A stretch of 11,076 nucleotides of DNA from an uncultured bacterium (GTDB lineage: Bacteria; Bacteroidota; Bacteroidia; Chitinophagales; CAIODY01), in contig CAIQHW010000628.1 of NCBI GenBank assembly GCA_903871715.1, positions 1-11,076 of the forward strand, in the 5' to 3' direction. The first letter of the stretch is position 1. Each line of letters starts with the position of its first letter. Of the stretch, positions 1 to 6,897 are shown in pieces. A program made the position numbers and the translations under genes. Below the pieces are notes generated by a model. The model was given only the letters and a program-made list of their open reading frames with translations. It was not told where the DNA came from and did not search any database.

Positions 1-846
1 GCTGTTGCTGAAAGTGTTGTCGCCACTGGAGTCGATTTCAATGCCAACCTTTGGCCTGTCTTTGCTTTCTTCTTCGGTTTCACCTTCCACACCAGCTACA
101 GTTTCTTGAGGCATATCGCTCAAATCAGTAGGCTCATCACCTTCATCAGCTTTTTCGTTTTTGCGTTCTTCTAATCCTTCTAATACTGCATTCATTAAAT
201 AAGTAGTAATAGCAGTGATAGATTTAGTAGCATCATCGTTAGATGGAATAGCGTAATCTACCAAAGTAGGGTCGCAATTTGTATCCACCATCGCAAAAGT
301 GGTGATGTTTAATTTTTTTGCTTCAGCCAATGCAATATGTTCGTGACCAATATCTACAATAAACACAGCAGCTGGCAAACGGCTCATGTTGGCAATACCG
401 CCTAACACTTTTTCCATTTTATCTTTATCGCGGCTCATCATCAATTTTTCTTTCTTGGTGATGTTTTCTAAAGTGCCATCAGCCAACATTTTTTCAATGC
501 TTTGCATTTTCTTAATGCTTTTGCGAATAGTAGCAAAGTTGGTTAACATACCACCCAACCAACGTTCGGTAGCATAAGGCATTTGAGTGCGTTGAGCACA
601 TTGAGCCATAATATCTTTGGCTTGTTTTTTTGTAGCTACAAACAAAATTTTTCTACCAGCTTTTGCCATTGCTTTCATCGCATTGGCAGCTTCGTCTAAG
701 CTTTCAATGGTTTTGTTCAAATCAATGATGTGAATGCCTTTGCGCTCCATAAAAATGTATTGCAACATTTTTGGGTTCCATTTGCGTTTTAAATGTCCAA
801 AGTGGACACCTGCATCCAATAATTCTTGTTGTGTTATTTTATTCAT
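1..846 (-). CDS. rpsB: 30S ribosomal protein S2, 3' end cut by window edge
   Basis: The minus-strand frame opens at ATG 846 and stays open for 282 codons to base 1, so the stop lies outside the window. S2 is a small-subunit protein needed for late 30S assembly and for docking S1 and mRNA. The N-terminus (LLDAGVHFGHLKRKWNPKM, residues 9-27), the block RWLGGMLTNF (95-104) and the late signature DTNCDPTLVDYAIPSNDDA (188-206) are typical of S2. After about residue 225 the protein runs into an acidic, Glu/Asp-rich tail of at least 55 residues, beyond the roughly 240 residues of E. coli S2; such tails occur in this phylum and look disordered. It lies 87 bp behind rpsI with no recognisable promoter between, so it is probably the third gene of the rplM operon. 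tsf would be expected next, off the left edge. Identity is secure; only the end is unknown. Confidence 0.96.
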   Translation of the reverse strand, partial: MNKITQQELLDAGVHFGHLKRKWNPKMLQYIFMERKGIHIIDLNKTIESLDEAANAMKAMAKAGRKILFVATKKQAKDIMAQCAQRTQMPYATERWLGGMLTNFATIRKSIKKMQSIEKMLADGTLENITKKEKLMMSRDKDKMEKVLGGIANMSRLPAAVFIVDIGHEHIALAEAKKLNITTFAMVDTNCDPTLVDYAIPSNDDATKSITAITTYLMNAVLEGLEERKNEKADEGDEPTDLSDMPQETVAGVEGETEEESKDRPKVGIEIDSSGDNTFSNS

Positions 847-933
847 CTTTTTAAAAGAATGTTATTCGTTAATAGTTTAGTTGTTAATCGTAAGTACAAT
901 TGGCAATTTGAAATAAATAATTTGCAATTGCAA

Positions 934-1320
934 TTAACGTTTACTGAATTGAGAACTTTTACGTGCTTTGCGTAAACCTGGTTTTTTACGTTCCACTTCT
1001 TTGCTGTTTCTAGTCATGCAATTGTTGGTACGCAAAGCAGGTTTCAATTCGGCATTGTATTTTACCAAAGCTCGTGCAATAGCCAACTGTGCAGCTTCTG
1101 CCTGACCTTTTACGCCACCGCCTGTGCAATTTAAAGTGATGTTAAATTCACTTGCTGTTTCGGTTACTTGCAATGGTTTCATCACACTGTTTTGATGAAA
1201 CATCACTGGAAAATATTCGGCAAGCGATTTTTCGTTGATTAATATTTCGCCTTTTCCTTTGCTCATAAATACTCGAGCAACAGATGTTTTACGGCGACCT
1301 ACGGCATTAATAACTTCCAT
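934..1320 (-). CDS. rpsI: 30S ribosomal protein S9
   Basis: A 128-residue protein of the normal S9 length. The N-terminus contains GRRKTSVARVF (residues 8-18), the centre contains TGGGVKGQAEA (66-76), and the C-terminus ends VERKKPGLRKARKSSQFSKR. That basic tail reaches the P site of the 30S subunit and contacts the anticodon stem-loop of tRNA, and the terminal SKR is the conserved end of the family. The gene starts 23 bp after the rplM stop, so the two are co-transcribed, which is the nearly universal rplM-rpsI pairing. A 12-bp palindrome, TTGCAATTGCAA, abuts the stop codon (922-933); it is too short to act as a terminator. Nothing unusual is seen in the protein. Confidence 0.97.
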   Translation of the reverse strand: MEVINAVGRRKTSVARVFMSKGKGEILINEKSLAEYFPVMFHQNSVMKPLQVTETASEFNITLNCTGGGVKGQAEAAQLAIARALVKYNAELKPALRTNNCMTRNSKEVERKKPGLRKARKSSQFSKR

Positions 1321-1343
1321 GTTTATTTATTGTGCTGTTTAAA

Positions 1344-1793
1344 TTATTTTTTGATTGCTAACACTTTTGGGTTTTGTGCTTTATGCGGATGCTCGGCACC
1401 TTCATACACAAATAGTTTGGTGTACATGGCTCTGCCCAATTTATTTTTAGGCAACATACCTTTTACACAATTTTCAACCATTCGTGTGGGATGTTTTACA
1501 GTTAAATCTTTTGGGTTGGTAATTTTTTGACCACCTGGGTAACCACTAAAAGTAATCACTTCAATGTCTTGCATTTTATGACCAGTCAATTTAAATTTGC
1601 CAGCGTTTAATACAATTACATAATCGCCAGTATCTACATGAGGTGTATAGCTGGGTTTATGTTTACCACGAAGTACGGTAGCAATTTGTGTACACATTCT
1701 ACCCAATGTTTGATTTTCGGCATCAATTACAAACCAGTTGCGTTTTACGGTTTCTGGCTTTGCCATTTCTGTTCTTAAACTTATCTTATCCAC
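1344..1793 (-). CDS. rplM: 50S ribosomal protein L13 (GTG start)
   Basis: The 149-residue product matches L13, an early-assembling 23S rRNA-binding protein of the large subunit. Diagnostic blocks are [20 protein letters not shown] (residues 19-38), [19 protein letters not shown] (41-59), GYPGGQK (84-90), [15 protein letters not shown] (110-124) and the C-terminal [12 protein letters not shown]. The chosen start is GTG at 1793; an in-frame ATG at 1766 would give a protein nine residues shorter. The long form is preferred because L13 proteins of this phylum usually carry about 15-20 residues before the WxVxDA motif. The promoter at 1828-1859 permits either start. It is the first gene of the rplM-rpsI-rpsB operon. 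No Shine-Dalgarno sequence is evident, which is usual for this phylum. Confidence 0.96.
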   Translation of the reverse strand: MDKISLRTEMAKPETVKRNWFVIDAENQTLGRMCTQIATVLRGKHKPSYTPHVDTGDYVIVLNAGKFKLTGHKMQDIEVITFSGYPGGQKITNPKDLTVKHPTRMVENCVKGMLPKNKLGRAMYTKLFVYEGAEHPHKAQNPKVLAIKK

Positions 1794-1827
1794 TGTAATG
1801 TTGTTTTGCTTTTTTTAAAAAGGACTG

Positions 1828-1859
1828 CAAATGTAGAAGCCTTTTGCATAGCCACCAAA
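1828..1859 (-). promoter_or_regulatory. Bacteroidota-type promoter of rplM-rpsI-rpsB
   Basis: Read on the minus strand, TTTG (1859-1856) is followed after exactly 20 bases by TACATTTG (1835-1828), a perfect match to the primary sigma-factor pattern of the phylum (TTTG, 19-21, TAnnTTTG). Transcription should begin near 1821-1824, giving a leader of about 30 nt to the GTG start or about 57 nt to the internal ATG. No leader structure resembling an L13 autoregulatory site is obvious. Confidence 0.75.
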
Positions 1860-2119
1860 CATTTTGTGAAATTTATTTTCAAAAATGTTTTAAATGATTG
1901 AAAACCAAATCCATTTTGCATCAATTATTTTCAACCAAATCTTGAAACTATTGCCAGAAGCGAACTTTTTTGCTGTTGTTGAAATGGGCTTTAATGCTGT
2001 ATTTTTTGAAATAAAAAAGAAGTGGACAACGCTAAGAAGATGACTATAATCATTTTTCGTTTTTGCTTCAAGACGAAAAAAACATCCCAATGGTTGCATG
2101 CTCGTACAAAAATAAATAT

Positions 2120-2150
2120 TTTGCAGTGATGCAAAAGCATTGTATGTTTG
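2120..2150 (+). promoter_or_regulatory. Bacteroidota-type promoter of the C10 peptidase
   Basis: TTTG at 2120-2123 and TATGTTTG at 2143-2150 are separated by 19 bases, a perfect fit to the pattern. Transcription should start around 2154-2157. This decides the start of the following gene: an in-frame ATG at 2148 lies inside the -7 element and cannot be used from this promoter, so ATG 2184 is the start, with a leader of about 28 nt. Confidence 0.75.
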
Positions 2151-2183
2151 CTAAATAATTTTAAACAAATCACTAACTACAAA

Positions 2184-4013
2184 ATGAAAAAAGTATTTTT
2201 ACTTATCGCTGTAATCTGCTATGGTGGCTTTATTCAAGCCAAACCTGTAGATGTAAAAACTGCCCAAGTTTTTGCTACCAAATATTTAGCTGAAAAATTT
2301 TTGGAGCAAAACAAACCTTCAAATTTTAAACTGGAATTAGCCAATGCAGATGATGTAAATTCAAAAACTGCACCCGAGTTGTACATTTTTAATGTACCCA
2401 ACAATCAAGGTTTTATTATGATAGCTGCTGATGATATTGTTACCCCAGTATTGGCATATTCTACTGAAAGTGCTTTTAATGTGTATGATAAGCGCAATCC
2501 TGCCAATTTCTATTTACACAAATATCAACGACAAATTAATACAGCTCGTAACAATAATTTGTCTGCTTCAGCAAAAACTTTAGAAGAATGGAGTAATGTT
2601 GCCAATAACCGCCGAGCAAAATCGGGTCATAGTGTTGCTCAATTATTAACGACTACTTGGGATCAATGTAGTGGCTATAATGGAATGTGCCCTCAAGACC
2701 CTGCAGCTTCAGCAACTTGTGGTGTTGGAATTGTTCCTACTGGATGTGTAGCCACAGCTACTGCTCAAATAATGAAATATTGGAATTACCCATCACATGG
2801 TTATTTGAATCATTCTTATGCAGCTTATGGTTACAATGTTCTAAGTTTTGATTTTCAAAATTTTAATTTTAGATGGAGTGATATGTTTAATTCTAGTATT
2901 AGTCAGCAAGCTGCTGTAGATACATTAATGTATGCATGCGGTGTTGCAGTAGATATGGGTTATGGAGCTTCTGGTAGTGGAGCTTGTGTAGTTTCGAGTG
3001 ATTGCAGTGGCGGCGGCGCAGAAGCAGCATTGAAAAATTATTTTTTGTATGATGGTAATTTACATGGTTTAAAAATATACTCAAATGATAGTTTGTGGGT
3101 GGTAATGTTAGAAAATGAATTGAATCATCATCGCCCAATTGATTATGCTGGTGCTGAAGCCAATGGCGAAGGGCATAATTTTATTTTTGATGGGTACAAT
3201 ACTACAGATATGTTTCATGTAAATTGGGGATGGAGCGGCAATAGCAATGGCTTTTTTTTAGTAACCAATTTAGCCCCACCTGCTTTGGGCGTTGGTGCAG
3301 GCGGTGGCAATTTTGATGCCGATGAAGAAGCCGTTGTAGGTATTGCACCCCCACCAGCTTTAGCTTTAAGCAATGCTATATCACCTGCTACACAAACTAT
3401 TGCTTACAATCAGAAGTTTACTATTTCTACAAATATTGTGAATAATGGACCGTATGATTTTCAAGGTTTTTTGGCAGCCATTGTAACTGATTTAAATGGT
3501 AACTTTGCTGGCATATTTAAACCAAATTTGCATGGTTCTATGTTAGACACCATTCGATTGGGCAATACGCTTTCTTTCAATCAAGATACTGTTTTTACCA
3601 CTGGTAAGTTTGGTTTATCGGGCTTGTATCCTGGCACTTACAATGTATCTATCTATTCTAAAACACCAGGCGCACCAACTTGGACTATGTTAAACAATGG
3701 CACTTCTAATAATAATGTGGCTCAAATTATTGTAAGCGGTGCTACAGGAATTAATGGCGTTGTGTTAGATGGCACTATTTCGATGATGCCCAATCCTGCA
3801 AATGATATGGTGAGAATTGAAAACAACAATCCTATGGTAGAATTTAAGAAAATTGAAATCTTGAATATGCAAGGTCAAGTGGTGGCTGAAACTATTCCAA
3901 CCAATTCAAAAGCTACTTCCATTGCTTTAAACGATATTGCCAACGGATTTTATTTGGTAAAAATTTCTACCAATGCTGGCGAATTGAACAAAAAATTAGT
4001 AGTTCAAAAATAA
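2184..4013 (+). CDS. Secreted C10 (streptopain-like) cysteine peptidase with T9SS type A sorting domain
   Basis: A 609-residue preproprotein. Residues 1-19 form a signal peptide (MKKVFLLIAVICYGGFIQA). Residues ~20-145 resemble the inhibitory prodomain of streptopains, including YIFNVPNNQGFIMIAADD. The C10 catalytic domain spans ~148-390: the nucleophile Cys188 sits in PTGCVATATAQIMKYW, the catalytic His331 in GEGHNFIFDGYN, and the oxyanion-region Trp in FHVNWGWSGNSNGFF (345-359), followed by a Gly-rich loop ending AVVGIAPP. An Ig-like linker domain (~391-520) precedes a T9SS type A domain with PNPANDMVRI (536-545) and the ending GFYLVKISTNAGELNKKLVV. The protein should be exported by Sec, moved across the outer membrane by T9SS, and activated by prodomain cleavage to degrade extracellular protein. 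All catalytic residues are present. The gene is monocistronic, with its own promoter and terminator. The substrate is unknown. Confidence 0.93.
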   Translation: MKKVFLLIAVICYGGFIQAKPVDVKTAQVFATKYLAEKFLEQNKPSNFKLELANADDVNSKTAPELYIFNVPNNQGFIMIAADDIVTPVLAYSTESAFNVYDKRNPANFYLHKYQRQINTARNNNLSASAKTLEEWSNVANNRRAKSGHSVAQLLTTTWDQCSGYNGMCPQDPAASATCGVGIVPTGCVATATAQIMKYWNYPSHGYLNHSYAAYGYNVLSFDFQNFNFRWSDMFNSSISQQAAVDTLMYACGVAVDMGYGASGSGACVVSSDCSGGGAEAALKNYFLYDGNLHGLKIYSNDSLWVVMLENELNHHRPIDYAGAEANGEGHNFIFDGYNTTDMFHVNWGWSGNSNGFFLVTNLAPPALGVGAGGGNFDADEEAVVGIAPPPALALSNAISPATQTIAYNQKFTISTNIVNNGPYDFQGFLAAIVTDLNGNFAGIFKPNLHGSMLDTIRLGNTLSFNQDTVFTTGKFGLSGLYPGTYNVSIYSKTPGAPTWTMLNNGTSNNNVAQIIVSGATGINGVVLDGTISMMPNPANDMVRIENNNPMVEFKKIEILNMQGQVVAETIPTNSKATSIALNDIANGFYLVKISTNAGELNKKLVVQK

Positions 4014-4033
4014 GATATTCTTTTAGCCGAAAA

Positions 4034-4073
4034 CAAAAAATGCCGTATCAGCCCAGCTGATACGGCATTTTTT
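4034..4073. terminator. Bidirectional intrinsic terminator between convergent genes
   Basis: A perfect 18-bp stem, arms 4035-4052 and 4056-4073, closes on a 3-base loop. The core is TGCCGTATCAGC pairing with GCTGATACGGCA, flanked by six A on the left and six T on the right, so it ends in a U-tract in both directions. It lies 21 bp after the peptidase stop and about 40 bp after the stop of the minus-strand gene at 4113, and so can serve both convergent genes. Confidence 0.9.
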
Positions 4074-4109
4074 CATTAGCAAATCAGCACATTATCTCAT
4101 TAGCACATT
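4074..4109. repeat. Short CATTAGC / AGCACATT repeat cluster
   Basis: CATTAGC occurs at 4074-4080 and 4098-4104, and AGCACATT at 4086-4093 and 4102-4109, interleaved within 36 bp between the terminator and the end of the minus-strand gene. Similar 'attagcacatt' strings are, from memory, common in intergenic DNA of this phylum. No function can be assigned. Confidence 0.4.
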
Positions 4110-4112
4110 GCC

Positions 4113-4715
4113 CTACACACTCACCACCGCCACATCGCTGCGCAAACCCACTTCGTTGTCGCCCATTACATAATAAGCATAATATTGGGTGCCATTATCT
4201 ACTAATGCGTTGTCAATATAGGGCGATGAAGTATCTCGAGCTATAAAGCTAAATGCACCAGCGGCGGCTGTTTTTTTATAAATATTTACCCCATCAAAAT
4301 GCCCTTGCAAGTTAAAATCGATGCGCCAGCCATGAGGGTCTTTATGTAGTATTAATTCGGGTTTGCTTTCTGCTTCGTTTACCACATGGTCTTCGCCAAT
4401 AATGCCCAATGCCTGCCCGATAGTTTCGGTATAGCCTGCGCTGGCTTTAATGCGTTTTACATAAGTGCGAATATTAGCTTCGTCGGCAGCCACTTTGGTG
4501 GTTTTGGTGGCAGTGGCAGCTTTGGCAGCCTGTTGGGCTTGCATAGCAGTGTCCACTTGGGTTACAATGTCGCTACACGAACCCGTGATGCTTGTTACAT
4601 CAGCCGCCACCAAACCCACTGTGGCACTTACGCCGCCAATATTGGTTTTTAAATTGGTAGCCCATGTTTTTTTGTCGCCATCGGCACGGGGGATAAATCC
4701 TTTTTTTGCTGTCAT
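4113..4715 (-). CDS. Conserved hypothetical protein, 'FIPR' N-terminus and fibronectin III-like C-terminus
   Basis: A 200-residue protein with no signal peptide or membrane segment. It starts MTAKKGFIPRADGDKKTWATN, which I recognise as the opening of a widespread unnamed bacterial family whose members begin with FIPR, an Asp and a WxxN motif. Residues ~30-105 are rich in Ala/Thr/Val with long helical stretches (AMQAQQAAKAATATKTTKVA, 57-76). Residues ~118-200 look like one beta-sandwich of fibronectin type III kind (GWRIDFN, DGVNIYKK, FSFIARDTSSPYID, YYAYYVMGDNEVG). The family's function is unknown to me. The gene is convergent with the C10 peptidase and shares its terminator. Upstream only a weak promoter-like pair is seen (TTTG at 4786-4783, TAGATTTT at 4766-4759, spacing 16). 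The 21-bp array begins 64 bp upstream of its start, so transcription may begin inside the array. Confidence 0.8.
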   Translation of the reverse strand: MTAKKGFIPRADGDKKTWATNLKTNIGGVSATVGLVAADVTSITGSCSDIVTQVDTAMQAQQAAKAATATKTTKVAADEANIRTYVKRIKASAGYTETIGQALGIIGEDHVVNEAESKPELILHKDPHGWRIDFNLQGHFDGVNIYKKTAAAGAFSFIARDTSSPYIDNALVDNGTQYYAYYVMGDNEVGLRSDVAVVSV

Positions 4716-5064
4716 AATTGTTGTTGTTTTGTTTTTGTTTAAAAATTATTGTTTTGAAAAAATCTATTGTATGCTGTTGTACCAAAGTTTGGTACAGATG
4801 AACGAAGGCTTGGTTCATCTGTACCAATGATTCGTATGCTTGAACCAAAGCTTAGTATAGATGAACGAAAGCCTCGTACGCTTATACGGCAACTTCGTAT
4901 GCTTGTACCAAAACCTCGTACAGATGAACGGAGGTTTGGTACAGATGTACGAAACTTCTGTACACTTGTACCAAACCTTCGTACAACTGGTTCTGTTTTA
5001 CAACTGTTTGATTTTGAATAGTTATTTGAAAGAACGGGTGGTAGAGACGGATAATTATCCGTCT
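4716..5064. other. Intergenic region dominated by a 21-bp tandem array
   Basis: About 350 bp without a credible gene. From the left it holds a purine/pyrimidine-skewed leader (4716-4779, T-rich on the plus strand), the ten-unit array (4780-4989), a short unremarkable stretch (4990-5040), and most of a 28-bp perfect palindrome (5041-5068) that also takes in the stop codon of the next minus-strand gene. Confidence 0.8.
4780..4989. repeat. Ten-unit degenerate tandem repeat, 21-bp period, internally dyad-symmetric
   Basis: The sequence divides without gaps into ten 21-bp units beginning at 4780, 4801, 4822, 4843, 4864, 4885, 4906, 4927, 4948 and 4969. Each unit opens with (T/A)ACNAA, has a central CTT or TTT, then (C/G)GTA followed by NNNNTG. 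The half-sequences TACCAAA and TTNGGTA are complementary, so the unit is a quasi-palindrome; 4779-4795 (GTACCAAAGTTTGGTAC) is a perfect one. An eroded partial unit may precede it (4768-4779). There are no unique spacers, so this is not a CRISPR. Because 21 is a multiple of three, long stop-free frames occur on both strands. The function is unknown. Confidence 0.9.
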
Positions 5065-5068
5065 CTAC
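5041..5068. repeat. 28-bp perfect palindrome (GTAGAGACG family)
   Basis: GTAGAGACGGATAA (5041-5054) is followed directly by its exact reverse complement TTATCCGTCTCTAC (5055-5068). The minus-strand stop TAG of the upstream gene (5067-5065) lies inside one arm. Ends of the form GTAGAGACG...CGTCTCTAC are, from memory, typical of small dispersed palindromes in several bacterial phyla. No T-tract follows on the minus strand, so it is not a classical terminator, though it could stabilise the 3' end of the mRNA. Confidence 0.85.
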
Positions 5069-6810
5069 ATTTTTACCACTTTCTGATTCAAAACCGTGTT
5101 GCTGCCGTTGGTTATTTTGATGAAATAAATACCTGCCGATAGTTTGTTGGTAATGTTATTTAATTGTGTGTTTAAGGTAGTAATATCATTAGTAGTGTTT
5201 AATAATTCTCTGCCGCCTACATCAGTTAAAATTAAGCTGCAAGTAGCCGATAAATTAGTAGATTGAATAGTGATAGACTCGGTAAATGGATTGGGATAAA
5301 CATTAACTGATGTGGTATTGTTATTAGCCACTAAATTCTTTAAATTATTATCAGTGTTATGCTTTATTCTATAACTGCCCACATAACTGTCTTTTGAAAG
5401 AATTTGAGCCGTGCAGGTAGCACTTTGGTCATAATAACACAAGGTAGAGCGATAAAGTGATGAACCACTATTAATATTTCTACCGCTGATAGAAGCGCAA
5501 TTTTGCGCATTTGGGCTAAATACACCTGTGTTGCCGCAAGCGCCTGTTACATTAGGTACAACCCCATAGCAAGCATTGGCACTGGTATTACAATAAGGCG
5601 ATAAACCATATGGATTACCAAAATTATCAGCCATTATGCCCACTACGGTGTTGCCCGAAAAACTACTGCTGCCGGAGCCTTGCAAAGGGTCGTTGGTAGT
5701 CCAAGCTATTTCTACATCGTTTACTTCGTTGTAGGATACCACAGGAAAATTATTATAAGCCCCAGAAGCAGTGAGGTCATAATAGTTTACACCACTTGGC
5801 AGCCAATTGTTGATGATACTATTTGCATTGGTATAATCATAAACGCTTAATAATTGCACTGGTGATACATAACCATGTGCCCCATTTGCACCATAAATAC
5901 GCTGATAATTATTACCCACTGCCGTACTACTCGATTCGGTTACCACTGTCCAAGAATAATAAATATCATCATTGCCTGTTCTAAGCACTTTTGATGTAGC
6001 AATTCGTGGGTTGCCATAACCACTAATAGATATATCGCAATCTAAATTAAAAACTATGTTTGAATAATAATCGGATGTAGCAACAGCATCTACAAATACT
6101 TGATGACCACTTAGGTCTAAATAAGTAATTAAAAATTCGTCGCTTACACAGGCTATATCGGGGTTTATACCTGGTTGTATAGCTTGCACCGGTGTACCCA
6201 ACATAGGTGTTAAAGCACTGGTATTATAACCATAGATAGGAATTACATAAATATTGGCAGTATTCGAAATGTCTTGCAATACTATGCCTGCTTCACTGTT
6301 GGTTTCGTTGGCATCTATATTGGCTCCCGTAAAATAAAAACCTGTTATTGGGTAGGCGTTGGTTAGTGTACTTAGATTGGTTGAAGAAAAAAACACTACC
6401 CCACCACTCACATATTTATAAACATCTAAAAAATAACACCCAGCACTGGTGTACACAACATTAATATAGTAATTGCCTTGATAATACAGTATAGCTACAT
6501 CAGGGTCTTGAAAAGTTGATGCTGTTAATTTCTGATAAATTGTATTCGTGCCGCTGTTGGTGCCTTCTATTACCACCAAAGCTGGTTTGGTGCCATCATA
6601 CACATATGCCTCTAAATAAGTGGAAGCCATGCAATGAGGGTTATACACCGCATCGCAGCCAGTGTTGGCTACATTGCTGCTGGGAATAAAACTACTAATG
6701 GTTGGAAACTGATTGTCGGCAAAGCATGATTGCGTAATCTGAGCCATAGCCAAAAATGGAAAACACCAAGCGCATAATAGCGCAACAAAATGGAAGGTAA
6801 TTTTTTTCAT
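5065..6810 (-). CDS. Secreted propeller-like protein with T9SS type A sorting domain
   Basis: A 581-residue protein. The start is ATG 6810, giving the signal peptide MKKITFHFVALLCAWCFPFL with cleavage after AMA; the same frame opens 37 codons earlier, but that extension has no signal features and overlaps the upstream control elements. The body carries repeated beta-rich segments of the kind seen in propeller blades: PDVAILYYQGNYYINVVY, PDIACVSDEFLITYLD, NPRIATSKV with DDIYYSWTVV, and FPVVSYNEVNDVEIAWTT. Cys residues are numerous, as in exported proteins. Residues ~504-581 are a T9SS type A sorting domain (VYPNPFTESITIQ, then SAGIYFIKITNGSNTVLNQK). The protein should therefore be released or anchored on the cell surface; no catalytic motif is seen and the ligand is unknown. 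It is divergent from the XRE/CHU_C operon across a 265-bp control region. The stop lies in the 28-bp palindrome. Confidence 0.85.
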   Translation of the reverse strand: MKKITFHFVALLCAWCFPFLAMAQITQSCFADNQFPTISSFIPSSNVANTGCDAVYNPHCMASTYLEAYVYDGTKPALVVIEGTNSGTNTIYQKLTASTFQDPDVAILYYQGNYYINVVYTSAGCYFLDVYKYVSGGVVFFSSTNLSTLTNAYPITGFYFTGANIDANETNSEAGIVLQDISNTANIYVIPIYGYNTSALTPMLGTPVQAIQPGINPDIACVSDEFLITYLDLSGHQVFVDAVATSDYYSNIVFNLDCDISISGYGNPRIATSKVLRTGNDDIYYSWTVVTESSSTAVGNNYQRIYGANGAHGYVSPVQLLSVYDYTNANSIINNWLPSGVNYYDLTASGAYNNFPVVSYNEVNDVEIAWTTNDPLQGSGSSSFSGNTVVGIMADNFGNPYGLSPYCNTSANACYGVVPNVTGACGNTGVFSPNAQNCASISGRNINSGSSLYRSTLCYYDQSATCTAQILSKDSYVGSYRIKHNTDNNLKNLVANNNTTSVNVYPNPFTESITIQSTNLSATCSLILTDVGGRELLNTTNDITTLNTQLNNITNKLSAGIYFIKITNGSNTVLNQKVVKM

Positions 6811-6855
6811 GATTTTTGTTTTGTTTAAAATTGTTAAATAAAAAAATTTAGGCTG

Positions 6856-6887
6856 CAAGATTAAAGTGCAAAACAAAAAATGGCAAG
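6856..6887 (-). promoter_or_regulatory. Weak candidate promoter for the propeller-like protein gene
   Basis: On the minus strand CTTG (6887-6884) and TAATCTTG (6863-6856) are separated by 20 bases. Each element has one mismatch to the TTTG / TAnnTTTG pattern. No better match is seen between the start codon at 6810 and the inverted repeat. If it is used, the leader is about 40-45 nt. Confidence 0.35.
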
Positions 6888-6897
6888 CAAAGTCATG

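Larger units (their letters stand above)
1794..2183. other. Divergent intergenic region between rplM and the C10 peptidase
   Basis: About 390 bp with no convincing gene. It holds the minus-strand promoter of the ribosomal operon at its left end (1828-1859) and the plus-strand promoter of the peptidase at its right end (2120-2150). Between them is AT-rich sequence with a 49-codon plus-strand frame at 1894-2043 that has no promoter or recognised homology. Minus-strand frames across 1890-2173 have no family resemblance and the longest of them run into the peptidase promoter, so I treat them as chance. Confidence 0.7.

Noticed and set aside
847..933. Separate promoter for rpsB
   Set aside because: No TAnnTTTG is present on the minus strand in the 87-bp gap; co-transcription from the rplM promoter is simpler.
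1890..2173. Minus-strand frames of 60-69 codons
   Set aside because: They overlap each other and the peptidase promoter region, show no family resemblance and have no promoter of their own.
2148..2183. 12-residue N-terminal extension of the C10 peptidase
   Set aside because: ATG 2148 lies inside the -7 element of the promoter, and the signal peptide starts at ATG 2184.
4600..4848. Minus-strand 82-codon frame beginning in the 21-bp array
   Set aside because: It overlaps the start of the better-supported FIPR gene in another frame; only the array part looks structured, and that is explained by the DNA repeat.
4780..4989. CRISPR array
   Set aside because: The 21-bp units are contiguous and degenerate, with no unique spacers between conserved repeats and no cas genes nearby.
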